From assembly GCF_019351405.1 (NCBI RefSeq), contig NZ_JAHWZX010000006.1:1-64000 (forward strand): DNA of 64,000 nucleotides. Direction: 5' to 3'. Origin of the DNA: Stakelama flava (GTDB lineage: Bacteria > Pseudomonadota > Alphaproteobacteria > Sphingomonadales > Sphingomonadaceae). Under the pieces are notes generated by a model. That model did no database searches. It was given only the letters and a program-made list of their open reading frames with translations, and was not told where the DNA came from. Shown here piece by piece: positions 26,333-35,922 of the stretch. The first letter of the stretch is position 1, and each line of letters opens with the position of its first letter. Both the position numbers and the translations under genes were made by a program.

Positions 26333-26406
26333 TGGAGGCCCGAGCCGGAATCGAACCGGCGTGCAAGGATTTGCAGTCCTCTGCGTAACCACTCCGCCAT
26401 CGGGCC
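26333..26406 (-). tRNA. tRNA-Cys (GCA)
   Basis: The reverse strand gives a 74-base cloverleaf with an encoded CCA. The acceptor arm is GGCCCGA with TCGGGCC, the anticodon loop CTGCAAA gives GCA, and the T arm reads CCGGTTCGATTCCGG. It lies between the GNAT gene (opposite strand) and the methyltransferase/tolC operon. Confidence 0.95.
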
Positions 26407-26563
26407 GTGGGCGACGCAAATGCGCGGCGCGAGCGCTGCTGTCAATGGGCAAGGCGCGGATTCGGTTCGTATAGCCGAGCGATATACTTTCAAATCATCG
26501 CCACGCTCGCTTGGCGAAGTCGCCCTGTCGCGATAAAAGCCGGATGACCGGCAATGTGTATTG

Positions 26564-26580
26564 CAACTATAACACAGTTG
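26564..26580 (+). promoter_or_regulatory. inverted repeat upstream of the PIMT-like/tolC operon
   Basis: CAACT at 26564-26568 and AGTTG at 26576-26580 are separated by ATAACAC, giving a 17-base dyad in an A/T-richer patch 16 bases before the methyltransferase start. It could be an operator or simply overlap a promoter. No regulator is adjacent. Confidence 0.25.
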
Positions 26581-26595
26581 TGCGACAGGGACATC

Positions 26596-27264
26596 ATGAT
26601 GAACAAAAGCGCCGACCCGTCCAGTTTCGAAACCATGCGTCGGGCGATGGTTTCCAGCCAGCTGCGCACCAGCGCGGTGGACGACACCCGTGTGATCGAG
26701 GCGATGGCCGTGGTGCCGCGCGAACGCTATGTCCCCGCCGGGGTGCGGGATGTGTGCTATCGCGACACGCAGCTGGCGCTGTGCGGCGGGCGGTTCCAGA
26801 ATACCCCGCTTGCGACCGGGCGGCTGATCAACGAGGCATGGCTGAAAAAAAGCGACAAGGTGCTGCTGATCGGCGCGGCGAGCGGATATACTGCGGCGGT
26901 GCTCGCGCTGATCGTCGATAAGGTCGTCGCGCTGGAAGAGGACGAGGCGCTGGCCGGTGCGGCTGGTGCTGCGCTGACCGGCATCGGGAATGTCGAACTG
27001 GTGACCGGGCCGTTGAACGCGGGATGGAACGGCGGCGCGCCCTATAACGCGATTATCGTCGATGGCGCGGTGGAGAAGCTGCCGCCCGAAATCATCGCCC
27101 AGGCAGCGCCCGGTGCGCGTATTTCCACCGGGCTGGTCGATCGCGGCGTTACCCGGCTGGCGGCGGGCAGCAAAACGGAGGGCGGGTTCGGCCTGTTCGA
27201 TTTTGCCGACAGCGATTGCTGCATCCTGCCCGGATTTGCAGCACCGCACGGGTTCAGGTTCTGA
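26596..27264 (+). CDS. protein-L-isoaspartate O-methyltransferase-like protein
   Basis: A 222-residue protein of the PIMT (Pcm) family, which methylates isoaspartyl residues to start repair of damaged proteins. It has the family start MRRAMVSSQLRTSAVDDTRVIEAM and VPRERYVPAG, but the SAM-binding motif I is altered: VLLIGAASGYTAAVL where active enzymes have V-L-E-V/I-G-x-G-S/T-G-Y. This may reduce activity or be a divergent paralog. Two tandem ATGs (26596, 26599) follow AGGGACATC. Only two bases separate the stop from the TolC start, so they form an operon, a pairing I have often seen in sphingomonads. Confidence 0.85.
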   Translation: MMNKSADPSSFETMRRAMVSSQLRTSAVDDTRVIEAMAVVPRERYVPAGVRDVCYRDTQLALCGGRFQNTPLATGRLINEAWLKKSDKVLLIGAASGYTAAVLALIVDKVVALEEDEALAGAAGAALTGIGNVELVTGPLNAGWNGGAPYNAIIVDGAVEKLPPEIIAQAAPGARISTGLVDRGVTRLAAGSKTEGGFGLFDFADSDCCILPGFAAPHGFRF

Positions 27265-27266
27265 CG

Positions 27267-28763
27267 ATGCCGGGGGGGCATTTTCATCGCTGGGCTGCGG
27301 GGGTCAGCCTTGCCATGCTTGTGGCGTCGCCGGTGCGCGCCGACACCCTGCGCGAAGCGTTGATGCAGGCATATCAGACCAATCCGACGATCACGGGCGC
27401 GCGCGCGCAATTGCGCGCGACGGATGAAAACGTGCCCATCGCGCGGGCGAACGGCATCCCCTCGCTAGATGCGACGGGCGGTTACAGCGAGAGCCTGAAA
27501 AGCGCGACCAACAGTTATCTGACGGCGCCGCGCCAGGCGACCGCCGGGCTTCAACTTACCGTGCCGGTGTTTCAGGGCGGCGCCGTCAAAAACAATGTCC
27601 GCGCCGCCGAAACGCGCGTCGAGGCGGGCAGGGCCGGGCTGCGCAGCACCGAATCCGATCTGTTCACGCGGGTCGTCGCGGCCTATATGGACGTGATCCT
27701 GAATACGGCCGTGGTCCGGCTGAACGAACAGAATGTCCATGTTCTGCAGGTCAATCTGGATGCGACGAACGACCGGTTCCAGGTCGGCGACCTGACCCGC
27801 ACCGATGTCGCCCAGTCGCAGGCGCGGCTTGCGCAGGCGCGCGGGCAGCTTCGCGATGCGCAGGCGCAGCTTATTTCGTCGCGCGAAACCTATATCAGCG
27901 TGGTGGGCACACCGCCGGACAATCTGCAATCGCCGCCCGATCTTCCCAACCTGCCGGGCAGCACCGAAAACGCGGTGGACATCGCGCTTCGCGAAAATCC
28001 GCAGCTTGAACAGGCGCGCCAGGCGCTGAAAGCGGCGGGATATGACGTCAATGTGGCCGAAGCAGGGAAATTGCCGAAGCTGAGCGTGATCCTTGGCGGG
28101 CAATATTACAATTATCTGGGGTCGTTGCCGCCGCTGGCGGTGGCTGAGGGCGTCGACAATGGCGGCAATTCGGCGACTGCGGGCGTGCAACTGACGCTGC
28201 CGATCTTTCAGGGCGGCCGCCCGGCGGCGCAGGTGCGCCAGGCAAAGGCACTGCGCGGACAGGCGATCGAGCAGGCCACGGCGGCCGAACGTCAGGTAGT
28301 GCAGGATGTGCGATCCGCCTATGCTTCGTGGCAATCGGCGCAATATCTGATCCGGTCCTCGCGATCGGCGGTGGATGCCAACCGGCTGTCGCTGGAAGGC
28401 GTACGCGCCGAAAATTCGGTCGGGACGCGGACGATACTTGACATATTGAACGCCGAACAGGAACTGCTCAATGCGCAGGTCCAGCTCGTCACTGCGCAGC
28501 GCAACGCCTATGTCGCCGGTTTCGCGCTGTTGTCGGCGATGGGCCGTGCCGAAGCGAACGATCTGGGACTGGATGGCGGCGGACTGTACGATCCGACGCT
28601 GCATTACAAGGATGTCCGCGGCAGCGTGTGGGACTGGCGCGAAGGCGACGACGCCGAGCCGGTGGCGACGAGCACGACCGATACGCCGGCGCAGACTTCC
28701 AATGTCGCGCCGCTGGGCGAAGACGAGACGCTGGACCTGGGCGTCGGCGACGCCGGCGAATAA
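27267..28763 (+). CDS. tolC: TolC-family outer-membrane protein
   Basis: A 498-residue outer-membrane efflux/secretion channel. A signal peptide (LAMLVASPVRA) is followed by two duplicated TolC repeats: the first contains NPTITGARAQLRATDEN and FQGGAVKNNVRAAETR, the second LKAAGYDVNVAEAGKLPKLS and FQGGRPAAQVRQAKAL, with the internal symmetry of the alpha-barrel and equatorial domains. It differs from the NodT lipoprotein in having no lipobox. The start at 27267 comes right after the methyltransferase stop; the longer upstream start is unlikely. An acidic C-terminal tail ends EDETLDLGVGDAGE. Confidence 0.93.
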   Translation: MPGGHFHRWAAGVSLAMLVASPVRADTLREALMQAYQTNPTITGARAQLRATDENVPIARANGIPSLDATGGYSESLKSATNSYLTAPRQATAGLQLTVPVFQGGAVKNNVRAAETRVEAGRAGLRSTESDLFTRVVAAYMDVILNTAVVRLNEQNVHVLQVNLDATNDRFQVGDLTRTDVAQSQARLAQARGQLRDAQAQLISSRETYISVVGTPPDNLQSPPDLPNLPGSTENAVDIALRENPQLEQARQALKAAGYDVNVAEAGKLPKLSVILGGQYYNYLGSLPPLAVAEGVDNGGNSATAGVQLTLPIFQGGRPAAQVRQAKALRGQAIEQATAAERQVVQDVRSAYASWQSAQYLIRSSRSAVDANRLSLEGVRAENSVGTRTILDILNAEQELLNAQVQLVTAQRNAYVAGFALLSAMGRAEANDLGLDGGGLYDPTLHYKDVRGSVWDWREGDDAEPVATSTTDTPAQTSNVAPLGEDETLDLGVGDAGE

Positions 28764-28842
28764 TTAACGCCGCGTTATTGACACCATGCCGCCTTTTCCC
28801 GCACTTGTCGGGAAACCGGCCGAAATCTCCGAGGACGTCGCC

Positions 28843-29466
28843 ATGGGGGATATCAGTAACGAAACTTCGATGGAGGACATATTGTCGTCCATCAAGCGCA
28901 TCATCGCCGAGGAAGGCGAGAGCGCGCTGACCCGTGCGTCGCGCAAGCCGCGCCGTACCTCCGTCGAGCAGGAGGATAAGGCGGAGGGTCGACAGGCACG
29001 CGATCCGGCTGAAGCTGTGCTCGAACTGCGCGAAGCGGTGGCCGGGGCGGAAAGCGACGCCCCCTATTCGCATTCGGCGGGCGGACGCGAATCAGGTGGG
29101 CGCGAATCGCCGGGTACGGATGGCGAAGCGTCGATGATGCGGCCCGATCGCGAACAGGATCGTACGCCGCCCGACCCGCATCCGGCAGCCGAGCCGCAAC
29201 CGGTGAAGCAGACATCGAGCATCGACGTGACCACCAAGGACGATGACATTCTGTCCCACCAAACCGCGGCCGCGAGCCGGGGGCAGCTGGAAACCCTGTC
29301 CCGGTTGATCGTTAAGCCCGATATTGCAGGGTCCGATACACTGGAAGGGCTGGTGCGAGAAATGCTGCGTCCCATGCTTCGCGAATGGCTGGACGCGAAC
29401 CTGCCTACCATGGTGGAGCGCATGGTGCAGCGCGAAATCGCGCGCATCACCGAACGGGGCGGCTGA
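28843..29466 (+). CDS. PopZ-like (DUF2497) cell-pole organising protein
   Basis: A 207-residue protein with the DUF2497/PopZ layout: a short N-terminal helix (MGDISNETSMEDILSSIKRI), a long acidic, Pro- and Glu-rich low-complexity middle, and a conserved C-terminal helical domain (LEGLVREMLRPMLREWLDAN then MVQREIARI). In Caulobacter PopZ assembles polar hubs that anchor the chromosome origin and signalling proteins; whether the same is true here is inference. ATG at 28843 is preceded by CGAGGAC. It follows tolC in the same direction at about 80 bases. Confidence 0.85.
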   Translation: MGDISNETSMEDILSSIKRIIAEEGESALTRASRKPRRTSVEQEDKAEGRQARDPAEAVLELREAVAGAESDAPYSHSAGGRESGGRESPGTDGEASMMRPDREQDRTPPDPHPAAEPQPVKQTSSIDVTTKDDDILSHQTAAASRGQLETLSRLIVKPDIAGSDTLEGLVREMLRPMLREWLDANLPTMVERMVQREIARITERGG

Positions 29467-29505
29467 CCGCCCGCAACCTTCGCGCGCGTAGCAGGTTAAT
29501 GCAGC

Positions 29506-31110
29506 ATGAACGACGAGCGCGAAGAACCCCTGAAAGCGCAGCCGGATATGCCACCGGCGCCGCCGATCGATGATCGCACCCCGCCGGCAGAAGCGCGCGC
29601 AGACATTTTCTTCGCCGCGGTGAAGACGACGCGAATGCCCATGATCGTCACCGATCCGGCGCGCAAGGACAATCCGATCATTTTTTGCAACGCCGCGTTC
29701 GAGCGGATGACGGGATATTGCCAGTCCGAAATCGTCGGCCATAATTGCCGGTTCCTGCAAGGTCCCGAAACCGATAGCGCGGCAATCGATCAGGTGCGCG
29801 ACGCGATCGCCCGGCGTGAGGAAATAGCCGTCGAGGTACTAAATTACCGCAAGAACGGATCGACTTTCTGGAACGCGCTGTTTGTGTCGCCGGTGTTCGG
29901 CGATGATGGCGACCTGCTATATTATTTCGGCAGTCAACTTGACATTTCGCGGCGCAAGGAGGCCGAAGAAGCGCTGCATCAGGCGCAGAAGATGGAGGCG
30001 GTGGGCAAGCTGACCGGCGGGATCGCGCATGATTTCAACAATCTGCTTCAGGTCATTCTCGGCTATGTCGATATGCTTGAAAACCGGACGGAAAAGGACA
30101 ACCGATCCGCCCGGCGGGCAATCGAAGCGATCGGGACCGCGGCCGATCGCGGGGCGAAACTGACCCAGCAATTGCTTGCCTTTGCCCGCAAGCAGGAGCT
30201 TCGCGACCGTCTGCTCAACCTCAACACGCTGATCAGCGATTTCGCGCCTGTCGTCGAGCGTAATCTGGACGATGGCATAAAGGTAAAACACGACCTGACA
30301 GAGGATCTGTGGAATTGCCGCGTCGACCCCGTCCAGTGCGAAATGGCGCTGCTGAACATCCTTACCAACGCAGGTGAGGCGATGCACGAGGGCGGGACCG
30401 TGACCATCGCCACCGGAAATACGGTGTCGCGCGACGATGCCCCGCTAGCCAACGGTTTGGCGGCAGGGGAATATGTTTGCCTGACGATCACTGATGAGGG
30501 TGATGGGATCGACGCATCGGCGGTCGACCGGATTTTCGATCCGTTCTTTTCCACCAAGGAGATGGGAAAGGGGACGGGGCTGGGCCTGTCCATGGTCTAT
30601 GGTTTCTTGCGGCAATCCGGCGGCTGCGTGCAGGCCGAGAATGTCGATGGCGGCGGCGCGCGTTTCTCGCTCTATTTCCCGCGTGCTCAGGGCATCGTGG
30701 AATCGGGGCATGTCGCGGTGCGGCGAAGCGGCGGCGATGGCGAGCATATCCTGATGGTAGAGGATCAGGCCGAAGTCGCCGAACTGGGCAGGGCCATATT
30801 GGAGGATATCGGCTTCAGCGTAACGCATGTTTCCAGCGCATCGGCCGCTTTCGACATGCTGAAGAAGTCGGATGACTTTGCGCTGCTGTTCACCGATATC
30901 GTTATGCCCGGCGGGATGAACGGGGTGGAACTGGCGCGCGAGGTGCGCAGGATGAGACCCGCACTGCCGATCCTGCTGACGACGGGCTATTCCGACCGTG
31001 CACTGGATGAGGAAAGCCGGGCGTTCGATCTGGTGCGAAAACCCTATCGCCGTGCCGATCTGCTCGCCAAGCTGAACATCCTGTTGGAAGGGCCGAACGG
31101 CATCACCTGA
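29506..31110 (+). CDS. LOV-domain hybrid histidine kinase
   Basis: A 534-residue blue-light sensor kinase. Residues about 30-150 are a LOV/PAS domain with [10 protein letters not shown], where Cys81 is the flavin-adduct residue. Residues 160-230 contain the H box [12 protein letters not shown] (His175), followed by an ATPase domain with the G boxes DEGDGID and [12 protein letters not shown], and about 415-534 is a receiver with phospho-acceptor Asp464 (TDIVMPGG). The Cys and the aromatic pocket residues make it a plausible photoreceptor. Downstream partners are not encoded nearby. It is preceded by the PopZ gene; valS starts 67 bases after its stop. Confidence 0.93.
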   Translation: MNDEREEPLKAQPDMPPAPPIDDRTPPAEARADIFFAAVKTTRMPMIVTDPARKDNPIIFCNAAFERMTGYCQSEIVGHNCRFLQGPETDSAAIDQVRDAIARREEIAVEVLNYRKNGSTFWNALFVSPVFGDDGDLLYYFGSQLDISRRKEAEEALHQAQKMEAVGKLTGGIAHDFNNLLQVILGYVDMLENRTEKDNRSARRAIEAIGTAADRGAKLTQQLLAFARKQELRDRLLNLNTLISDFAPVVERNLDDGIKVKHDLTEDLWNCRVDPVQCEMALLNILTNAGEAMHEGGTVTIATGNTVSRDDAPLANGLAAGEYVCLTITDEGDGIDASAVDRIFDPFFSTKEMGKGTGLGLSMVYGFLRQSGGCVQAENVDGGGARFSLYFPRAQGIVESGHVAVRRSGGDGEHILMVEDQAEVAELGRAILEDIGFSVTHVSSASAAFDMLKKSDDFALLFTDIVMPGGMNGVELAREVRRMRPALPILLTTGYSDRALDEESRAFDLVRKPYRRADLLAKLNILLEGPNGIT

Positions 31111-31177
31111 AGCGCGCGCAGGCAATAGGGGCGGTCGGCTCTTGCTTGCGCGCGCGTGCGCGTTAAGTGCTTGTGCC

Positions 31178-34108
31178 ATGAGCGACCTGCCCAAGACATT
31201 TGATCCGTCCGCAATCGAAACCCGCTGGTATGCGCACTGGGAGGAGCAGGGTCTGTTCCGTCCCGATCGTCCGAACGCGCAGCCCTGGACGATCGTAAAT
31301 CCGCCGCCGAATGTTACCGGCAGCCTGCATATCGGCCATGCGCTCGACAATACGTTGCAGGATATTCTGGTTCGCCATGCCCGGCTTCAGGGCAAGGATG
31401 CGCGCTGGGTCGTCGGCACCGACCATGCGGGCATCGCGACGCAGATGGTGGTTGAGCGGCAGTTGAACGCCAGCGGCGAGAAGCGCACCGATTACGACCG
31501 CGACGCCTTTGTCGACAAGGTCTGGGAATGGAAGGCCGAAAGCGGCGGACAGATCACCCGCCAGCTTCGCCGGCTCGGCTGTTCGATGGACTGGGCGAAC
31601 GAACGCTTCACCATGGACGAGGGCTTTTCGAAGGCCGTGGTCAAGGTGTTCGTTGACCTGCACGAACAAGGGCTGATCTATCGCGACAAGCGGCTGGTGA
31701 ACTGGGACCCCGGCCTTGGCACCGCGATCAGCGATCTTGAGGTCGAGACGCGCGAAGTGCAGGGCAAGTTCTGGCACTTCAAATATCCGCTGTCGGACGG
31801 ATCGGATCATATTCATGTCGCGACGACGCGGCCCGAAACCATGCTGGCCGACATGGCGGTGGCGGTGCATCCGGACGATGAACGCTATGCCGCACTGGTG
31901 GATAAGACGGTGACGCTGCCGATTACAGGCCGCGAAATCCCGATTATTCCGGATGCGCATGCTGATCCCGAACTTGGCTCGGGCGCGGTGAAGATCACGC
32001 CGGGGCATGACTTCAACGATTTCGAGGTCGGGCGTCGCTACGGAATTAAACCTGCCGACATGTACAACATGCTCGATTCAAGAGCACACGTGGTGCAGAC
32101 AAAGGACGAGCTTGTTCCAGACGCGTTTATCGGTTTGTCGCGCGAAGACGCACGCACCGCCGTTGTCGAGGCGCTTAAAGCAGCGGGTGCGCTGATCCCG
32201 CATGTCGACAAGGACGGCAACGAACATGATGCCGAACCGCGCACGATCCAAACGCCCTATGGCGACCGGTCGGGCGTCGTGATCGAACCGTGGCTGACCG
32301 ACCAATGGTATGTTGATGCGCAAACGCTTGCCGGTCCCGCGATCGACGCGGTGCGGCAGGGCAAGGTCGAGATCGTGCCCAAATCGTGGGAAAAGACGTA
32401 TTTCAACTGGATGGAGAATATCCAGCCCTGGTGTGTGTCGCGCCAGCTTTGGTGGGGGCATCGAATTCCGGCTTGGTATGGTTTTGGCGTACAGCATGAC
32501 GGACGCTTGGCAATCCACATCCCAGAGGATGGGGAATTACGTGACGCTGGAACTGCGCTTGATGAAGTACGGGTCGCGGAGGATGAGGAAACCGCGCGTT
32601 CGCTATTTCAGGAGGCGTATAACGATCGGGAAATAGTAGTCTGTTCAGATAGGGCAGCAGCGGTCGCCTATTTCTTCGACAATCCCAACAGCATCTATAC
32701 TCACGCCCCGATCTGGCGTGACCCGGACGTTCTCGACACCTGGTTCTCCTCGGCGCTGTGGCCATTCGCTACGCTCGGCTGGCCGGACGAGGACGTAAAG
32801 GCGGCGGGGCGCTACCCCAACGACATCCTGATTTCGGGATTCGACATCCTGTTCTTCTGGGATGCGCGAATGATGATGCAGGGGCTGCACTTCATGGGCG
32901 AGGTGCCGTTCCGGAAGCTGTATCTGCACGGGCTGGTGCGCGCGGCCGACGGGTCGAAAATGTCGAAATCGAAGGGCAACACGGTCGATCCGCTCGGCCT
33001 GATCGATCAATATGGCGCCGATGCACTGCGCTTCTTTATGGCGGCGATGGAAAGCCAAGGCCGCGACATCAAGATGGATCAGGGCCGGGTCGAAGGGTAT
33101 CGCAACTTCGCGACGAAGCTGTGGAATGCCGCGCGCTTCTGCCAGTCGAACGGCATTGGCGCGAGCAAGACGGTCGAGGCCCCCGAAGCGAAACTCTCGG
33201 TCAACCGCTGGATCATCGCGGAGACGATCCGCACGGTGCAGCAGATCGATCTTGCCTTTGCCGATCTGCGCTTCGACGGGGCGGCGAACGCGATCTATCA
33301 TTTCGTGTGGGATCGGTTCTGCGACTGGTATCTGGAACTGATCAAACCGGTGCTGCAGGGCGAGCGCGGGCTCGATTCGGACGAAACGCGCGAAACCGCG
33401 GGCTGGGTGCTCGATCAGATACTGGTGATGCTGCACCCGTTCATGCCGTTCATCACCGAGGAATTGTGGCACGCGCTGGGAACGCGCGAGAACGACCTGA
33501 TTGTCGCGCAATGGCCGATCGCCGATGCGCGCGCGATGTACCCCGAAGCGCTGAAGGAAATGGACTGGCTGATCCGTTTCATTTCCGAACTGCGCCGCAC
33601 GCGCAGCGAGTTGAACGTGCCGCCGGGCGCGCGCACGAACCTGTGGATCGACGCGCATGTCGAACGCGATGCGACAGGCGGCGAAGTGCCGGTGATGAGC
33701 GAACTGGAAGGCCGGGTTTTGGCCAATGCGGTCTATATCAACCGATTGGCGCGGGTGAATTGGGTCGAATTCCTGCATTCGGGGCTGGTGTTCGACACAG
33801 CGACCGGCGAGCGGCTGGAGCGTAGCGGCATGACGCACGAAGCGCAGGGATGCGCGACGTTCGTGGTCGATGACCAGACGTATATGCTGCCGCTAGCCGA
33901 TGTCATCGATTTCGACGCCGAGCGGGCGCGGCTGAAGAAGTCGGTCGAAGCGATTGAAAAGGAACGCGATTCGCTCGCCAAGCGACTCGATAATCCGGCG
34001 TTCGTTGAGAAGGCAAAGCCAGAGGCGGTGGAAAAGGCGCGTGTCGACCATGCCGACAAGGCGGCGGAGGCCAGCCGCCTGCGCAGCGCGATGGAACGGC
34101 TGGGCTGA
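31178..34108 (+). CDS. valS: valyl-tRNA synthetase
   Basis: A 976-residue class I synthetase that charges tRNA-Val and edits misactivated threonine. HIGH box [13 protein letters not shown] near residue 45, editing domain roughly residues 200-350 with [21 protein letters not shown] loop [13 protein letters not shown] near residue 590, and a C-terminal coiled coil ([18 protein letters not shown]). Start at 31178 follows a cysteine-rich lead-in that I reject as upstream noise. Two internal patches (around 32041-32130 and 32455-32710) are visibly richer in A/T and in codons such as AGG, ATA and GTA than the rest, yet the reading frame and family sequence continue, suggesting homologous recombination with a divergent allele. 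Confidence 0.95.
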   Translation: MSDLPKTFDPSAIETRWYAHWEEQGLFRPDRPNAQPWTIVNPPPNVTGSLHIGHALDNTLQDILVRHARLQGKDARWVVGTDHAGIATQMVVERQLNASGEKRTDYDRDAFVDKVWEWKAESGGQITRQLRRLGCSMDWANERFTMDEGFSKAVVKVFVDLHEQGLIYRDKRLVNWDPGLGTAISDLEVETREVQGKFWHFKYPLSDGSDHIHVATTRPETMLADMAVAVHPDDERYAALVDKTVTLPITGREIPIIPDAHADPELGSGAVKITPGHDFNDFEVGRRYGIKPADMYNMLDSRAHVVQTKDELVPDAFIGLSREDARTAVVEALKAAGALIPHVDKDGNEHDAEPRTIQTPYGDRSGVVIEPWLTDQWYVDAQTLAGPAIDAVRQGKVEIVPKSWEKTYFNWMENIQPWCVSRQLWWGHRIPAWYGFGVQHDGRLAIHIPEDGELRDAGTALDEVRVAEDEETARSLFQEAYNDREIVVCSDRAAAVAYFFDNPNSIYTHAPIWRDPDVLDTWFSSALWPFATLGWPDEDVKAAGRYPNDILISGFDILFFWDARMMMQGLHFMGEVPFRKLYLHGLVRAADGSKMSKSKGNTVDPLGLIDQYGADALRFFMAAMESQGRDIKMDQGRVEGYRNFATKLWNAARFCQSNGIGASKTVEAPEAKLSVNRWIIAETIRTVQQIDLAFADLRFDGAANAIYHFVWDRFCDWYLELIKPVLQGERGLDSDETRETAGWVLDQILVMLHPFMPFITEELWHALGTRENDLIVAQWPIADARAMYPEALKEMDWLIRFISELRRTRSELNVPPGARTNLWIDAHVERDATGGEVPVMSELEGRVLANAVYINRLARVNWVEFLHSGLVFDTATGERLERSGMTHEAQGCATFVVDDQTYMLPLADVIDFDAERARLKKSVEAIEKERDSLAKRLDNPAFVEKAKPEAVEKARVDHADKAAEASRLRSAMERLG

Positions 34109-34116
34109 TCCGCGGG

Positions 34117-34140
34117 GGAGCGCCGCCCGATCGGCGCTCC
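34117..34140. terminator. hairpin between the converging valS and SIMPL genes
   Basis: GGAGCGCCG pairs perfectly with CGGCGCTCC around the loop CCCGAT. It sits between two converging genes, so it could stop transcription from both sides. There is no strong T tract on either side, so termination would have to be factor-assisted or by structure alone. Confidence 0.5.
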
Positions 34141-34151
34141 ACGCATACGTC

Positions 34152-34913
34152 TCAGTCGCGAATGGCGTAGACCACGTTCAGCGTCACGTGGGTTTCGATG
34201 GGTGCCGGGCTGGTATCGATGCGAACCGGCGGCGGCGGTGGCGGTGGCGGTGGCGGGGGAGCCGATACGGCCCGTGCACCGGTTACGACAATGTCTTCGA
34301 CCGGAGAGGCCATCGGCGAGCTGACCGTGATGATATCGCCCAGCGTGACACCCGACCCTTGTGCAATGGCCTCCGCCTGATTGCGCGCATCGGCAAGCGC
34401 TGCGCGTGTCGCCTGTTTTCGCGCACCGTCGTCATTTTGCAGGTCATAGCCGCGCACGGAAGCGTTGATCGCACCCAGCCGTCCGGCAAGGCCTGTGGCG
34501 GTCGCCGCATCGTCGGTTTTCGCCGTGCGGACGGTGGTATCGAGCGAGGCGACATAGCCGGTGATCAAACACTCGCCGGCCGCAAGTTTCGCGGGCGAAT
34601 ACCGGTTGATGTCGCAATTTCCCGCCCGCGTCGCCTGCACCTGGACGTTGCCGGTTTCGACCGCCATCGTGCCGCCAAAAAGTTGTTCGATGCCGCCAAG
34701 AACCGCTTTCTGCTTCGCGGCAAGATCGCCGGCCGCGGCGTCGGCGGTCTTGCCTTCACCATTGATCGAAAAGGCGATGGTTGCGACATCGGGCTTCGTC
34801 TTCACGCTGCCATGTCCCTGCACCACGATGGTGCGATGCTGTGGTGCCTCTTGCGCGAGCGCCGGCGGCGCGGCTGCAACCATGATGATGGCTGCGGTGG
34901 TGACGGTTCGCAT
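34152..34913 (-). CDS. SIMPL-domain (DUF541) periplasmic protein
   Basis: A 253-residue protein with a signal peptide (TTAAIIMVAAAPPALAQ) and a SIMPL/DUF541 domain of unknown biochemistry, with the family start TIVVQGHGSVKTKPDVATI and the internal NQAEAIAQGSGVTLGDI. A run of proline residues (residues about 224-234) precedes a short C-terminal strand. The start at 34913 follows GGGGAGA with good spacing; a longer upstream reading frame has no support. The family is linked to membrane or periplasmic stress in several bacteria. It converges with valS and precedes the lipid-kinase gene, whose stop is 41 bases from its start. Confidence 0.85.
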   Translation of the reverse strand: MRTVTTAAIIMVAAAPPALAQEAPQHRTIVVQGHGSVKTKPDVATIAFSINGEGKTADAAAGDLAAKQKAVLGGIEQLFGGTMAVETGNVQVQATRAGNCDINRYSPAKLAAGECLITGYVASLDTTVRTAKTDDAATATGLAGRLGAINASVRGYDLQNDDGARKQATRAALADARNQAEAIAQGSGVTLGDIITVSSPMASPVEDIVVTGARAVSAPPPPPPPPPPPVRIDTSPAPIETHVTLNVVYAIRD

Positions 34914-34954
34914 TGCAATCTCCCCTGTTGTCACAGGCGAGCCTGACATGCTTT

Positions 34955-35836
34955 TCAGCGCGGCACCATCACGCAGATTGCGCCCGCCGCGATGCTGGCG
35001 GTGACCGGCGTTCTCGCCAGCACTTCGCCGTCGATCGAGATGGGGAGCGGGGGATCGGTTTCGATCTCGAAACGCTGCCCGCGAAAATCGGCGACGTCGT
35101 CGTGCCGTGCTTCCAGCCGCAGGACGATTTCTAGCCAGTTGGCCACTAGACGCCGACGGACATTGCCCTTCACCGCCTCCACTACCAGTTCGCCGCTGTC
35201 GACCGACGCGCATTCGACGATCTCCTCACCGCCATGATAGGGGCCGTTCGATATACGCACCTCGACCGCCTTGGCGCGTTCCTCGGTCCCATCCTCGCGC
35301 CGGACGATCAGCGTGAAGGGCTGGAACTTGGTATATTGGAACGCCGCCCAGCCGAGATAGCCGAGCCGGCCGAACCAGCGTTTCAGCTTGTGCGGCACGG
35401 TCAGCGCGATTTTGGGCGAAATGCCGATCGCGGCGCAACTGGCGTAATAATCGTCGTCGATCATGCCGAGGTCGATGCGGCGCGGCGCGCCATTGGCGAT
35501 GACATCGACCGCGCCTTCGACATCGAGCGGCAGCCCGAGCGATCGCGCGAAGCTGTTCGCGGTGCCGAATGGAAGGACGCCGAGGATCACGTCGGTGCCG
35601 ACCAGATGATCGACCAGACCGCTGATCGTGCCGTCGCCGCCGCCGAGAATCACCAGATCGGGCTGCTTCGCCAGAATGTCGCGCATGGTCGAATCGAGCT
35701 TTTCGGGATCGCGCACGGCATGCGCATCGACCGGGAAGGGCAGTCCTTTCATCGCTGCGCAAGCCTGCCGGAACAGGTCGCGCCCTTTCCGTGACTGGGC
35801 GTTGACGATCATCGCAGCGGAACGGATTTCATTCAT
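34955..35836 (-). CDS. diacylglycerol/lipid kinase family protein
   Basis: A 293-residue DAGK-catalytic-domain protein (the family that phosphorylates diacylglycerol, sphingosine or related lipids). The glycine motif VILGGGDGTISG and the FGTANSFARSL substrate-side motif are intact. In sphingomonads, which make sphingolipids, a sphingosine-like substrate is possible but not shown. Start at the ATG at 35836, beginning MNEIRSAAMIVNAQSRKG, in preference to an upstream ATG. It is transcribed away from hemB, with about 85 bases between the starts. Confidence 0.85.
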   Translation of the reverse strand: MNEIRSAAMIVNAQSRKGRDLFRQACAAMKGLPFPVDAHAVRDPEKLDSTMRDILAKQPDLVILGGGDGTISGLVDHLVGTDVILGVLPFGTANSFARSLGLPLDVEGAVDVIANGAPRRIDLGMIDDDYYASCAAIGISPKIALTVPHKLKRWFGRLGYLGWAAFQYTKFQPFTLIVRREDGTEERAKAVEVRISNGPYHGGEEIVECASVDSGELVVEAVKGNVRRRLVANWLEIVLRLEARHDDVADFRGQRFEIETDPPLPISIDGEVLARTPVTASIAAGAICVMVPR

Positions 35837-35922
35837 CGCATCTGTAACGCACGAAAAGGGCAAGAGAGCCAGAGCATCGCGACGGTTGCGCACGGCGACC
35901 GGCTGGCGCACAATTCGCCACC

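Noticed and set aside
32645..33838. 397-codon open frame on the minus strand
   Set aside because: Antisense to valS; no domain.
34198..34270. Run of (GGC)n/(GCC)n giving a poly-Pro stretch as a possible unstable microsatellite
   Set aside because: It encodes an ordinary proline linker in the SIMPL protein and is short; I list it only in the gene entry.
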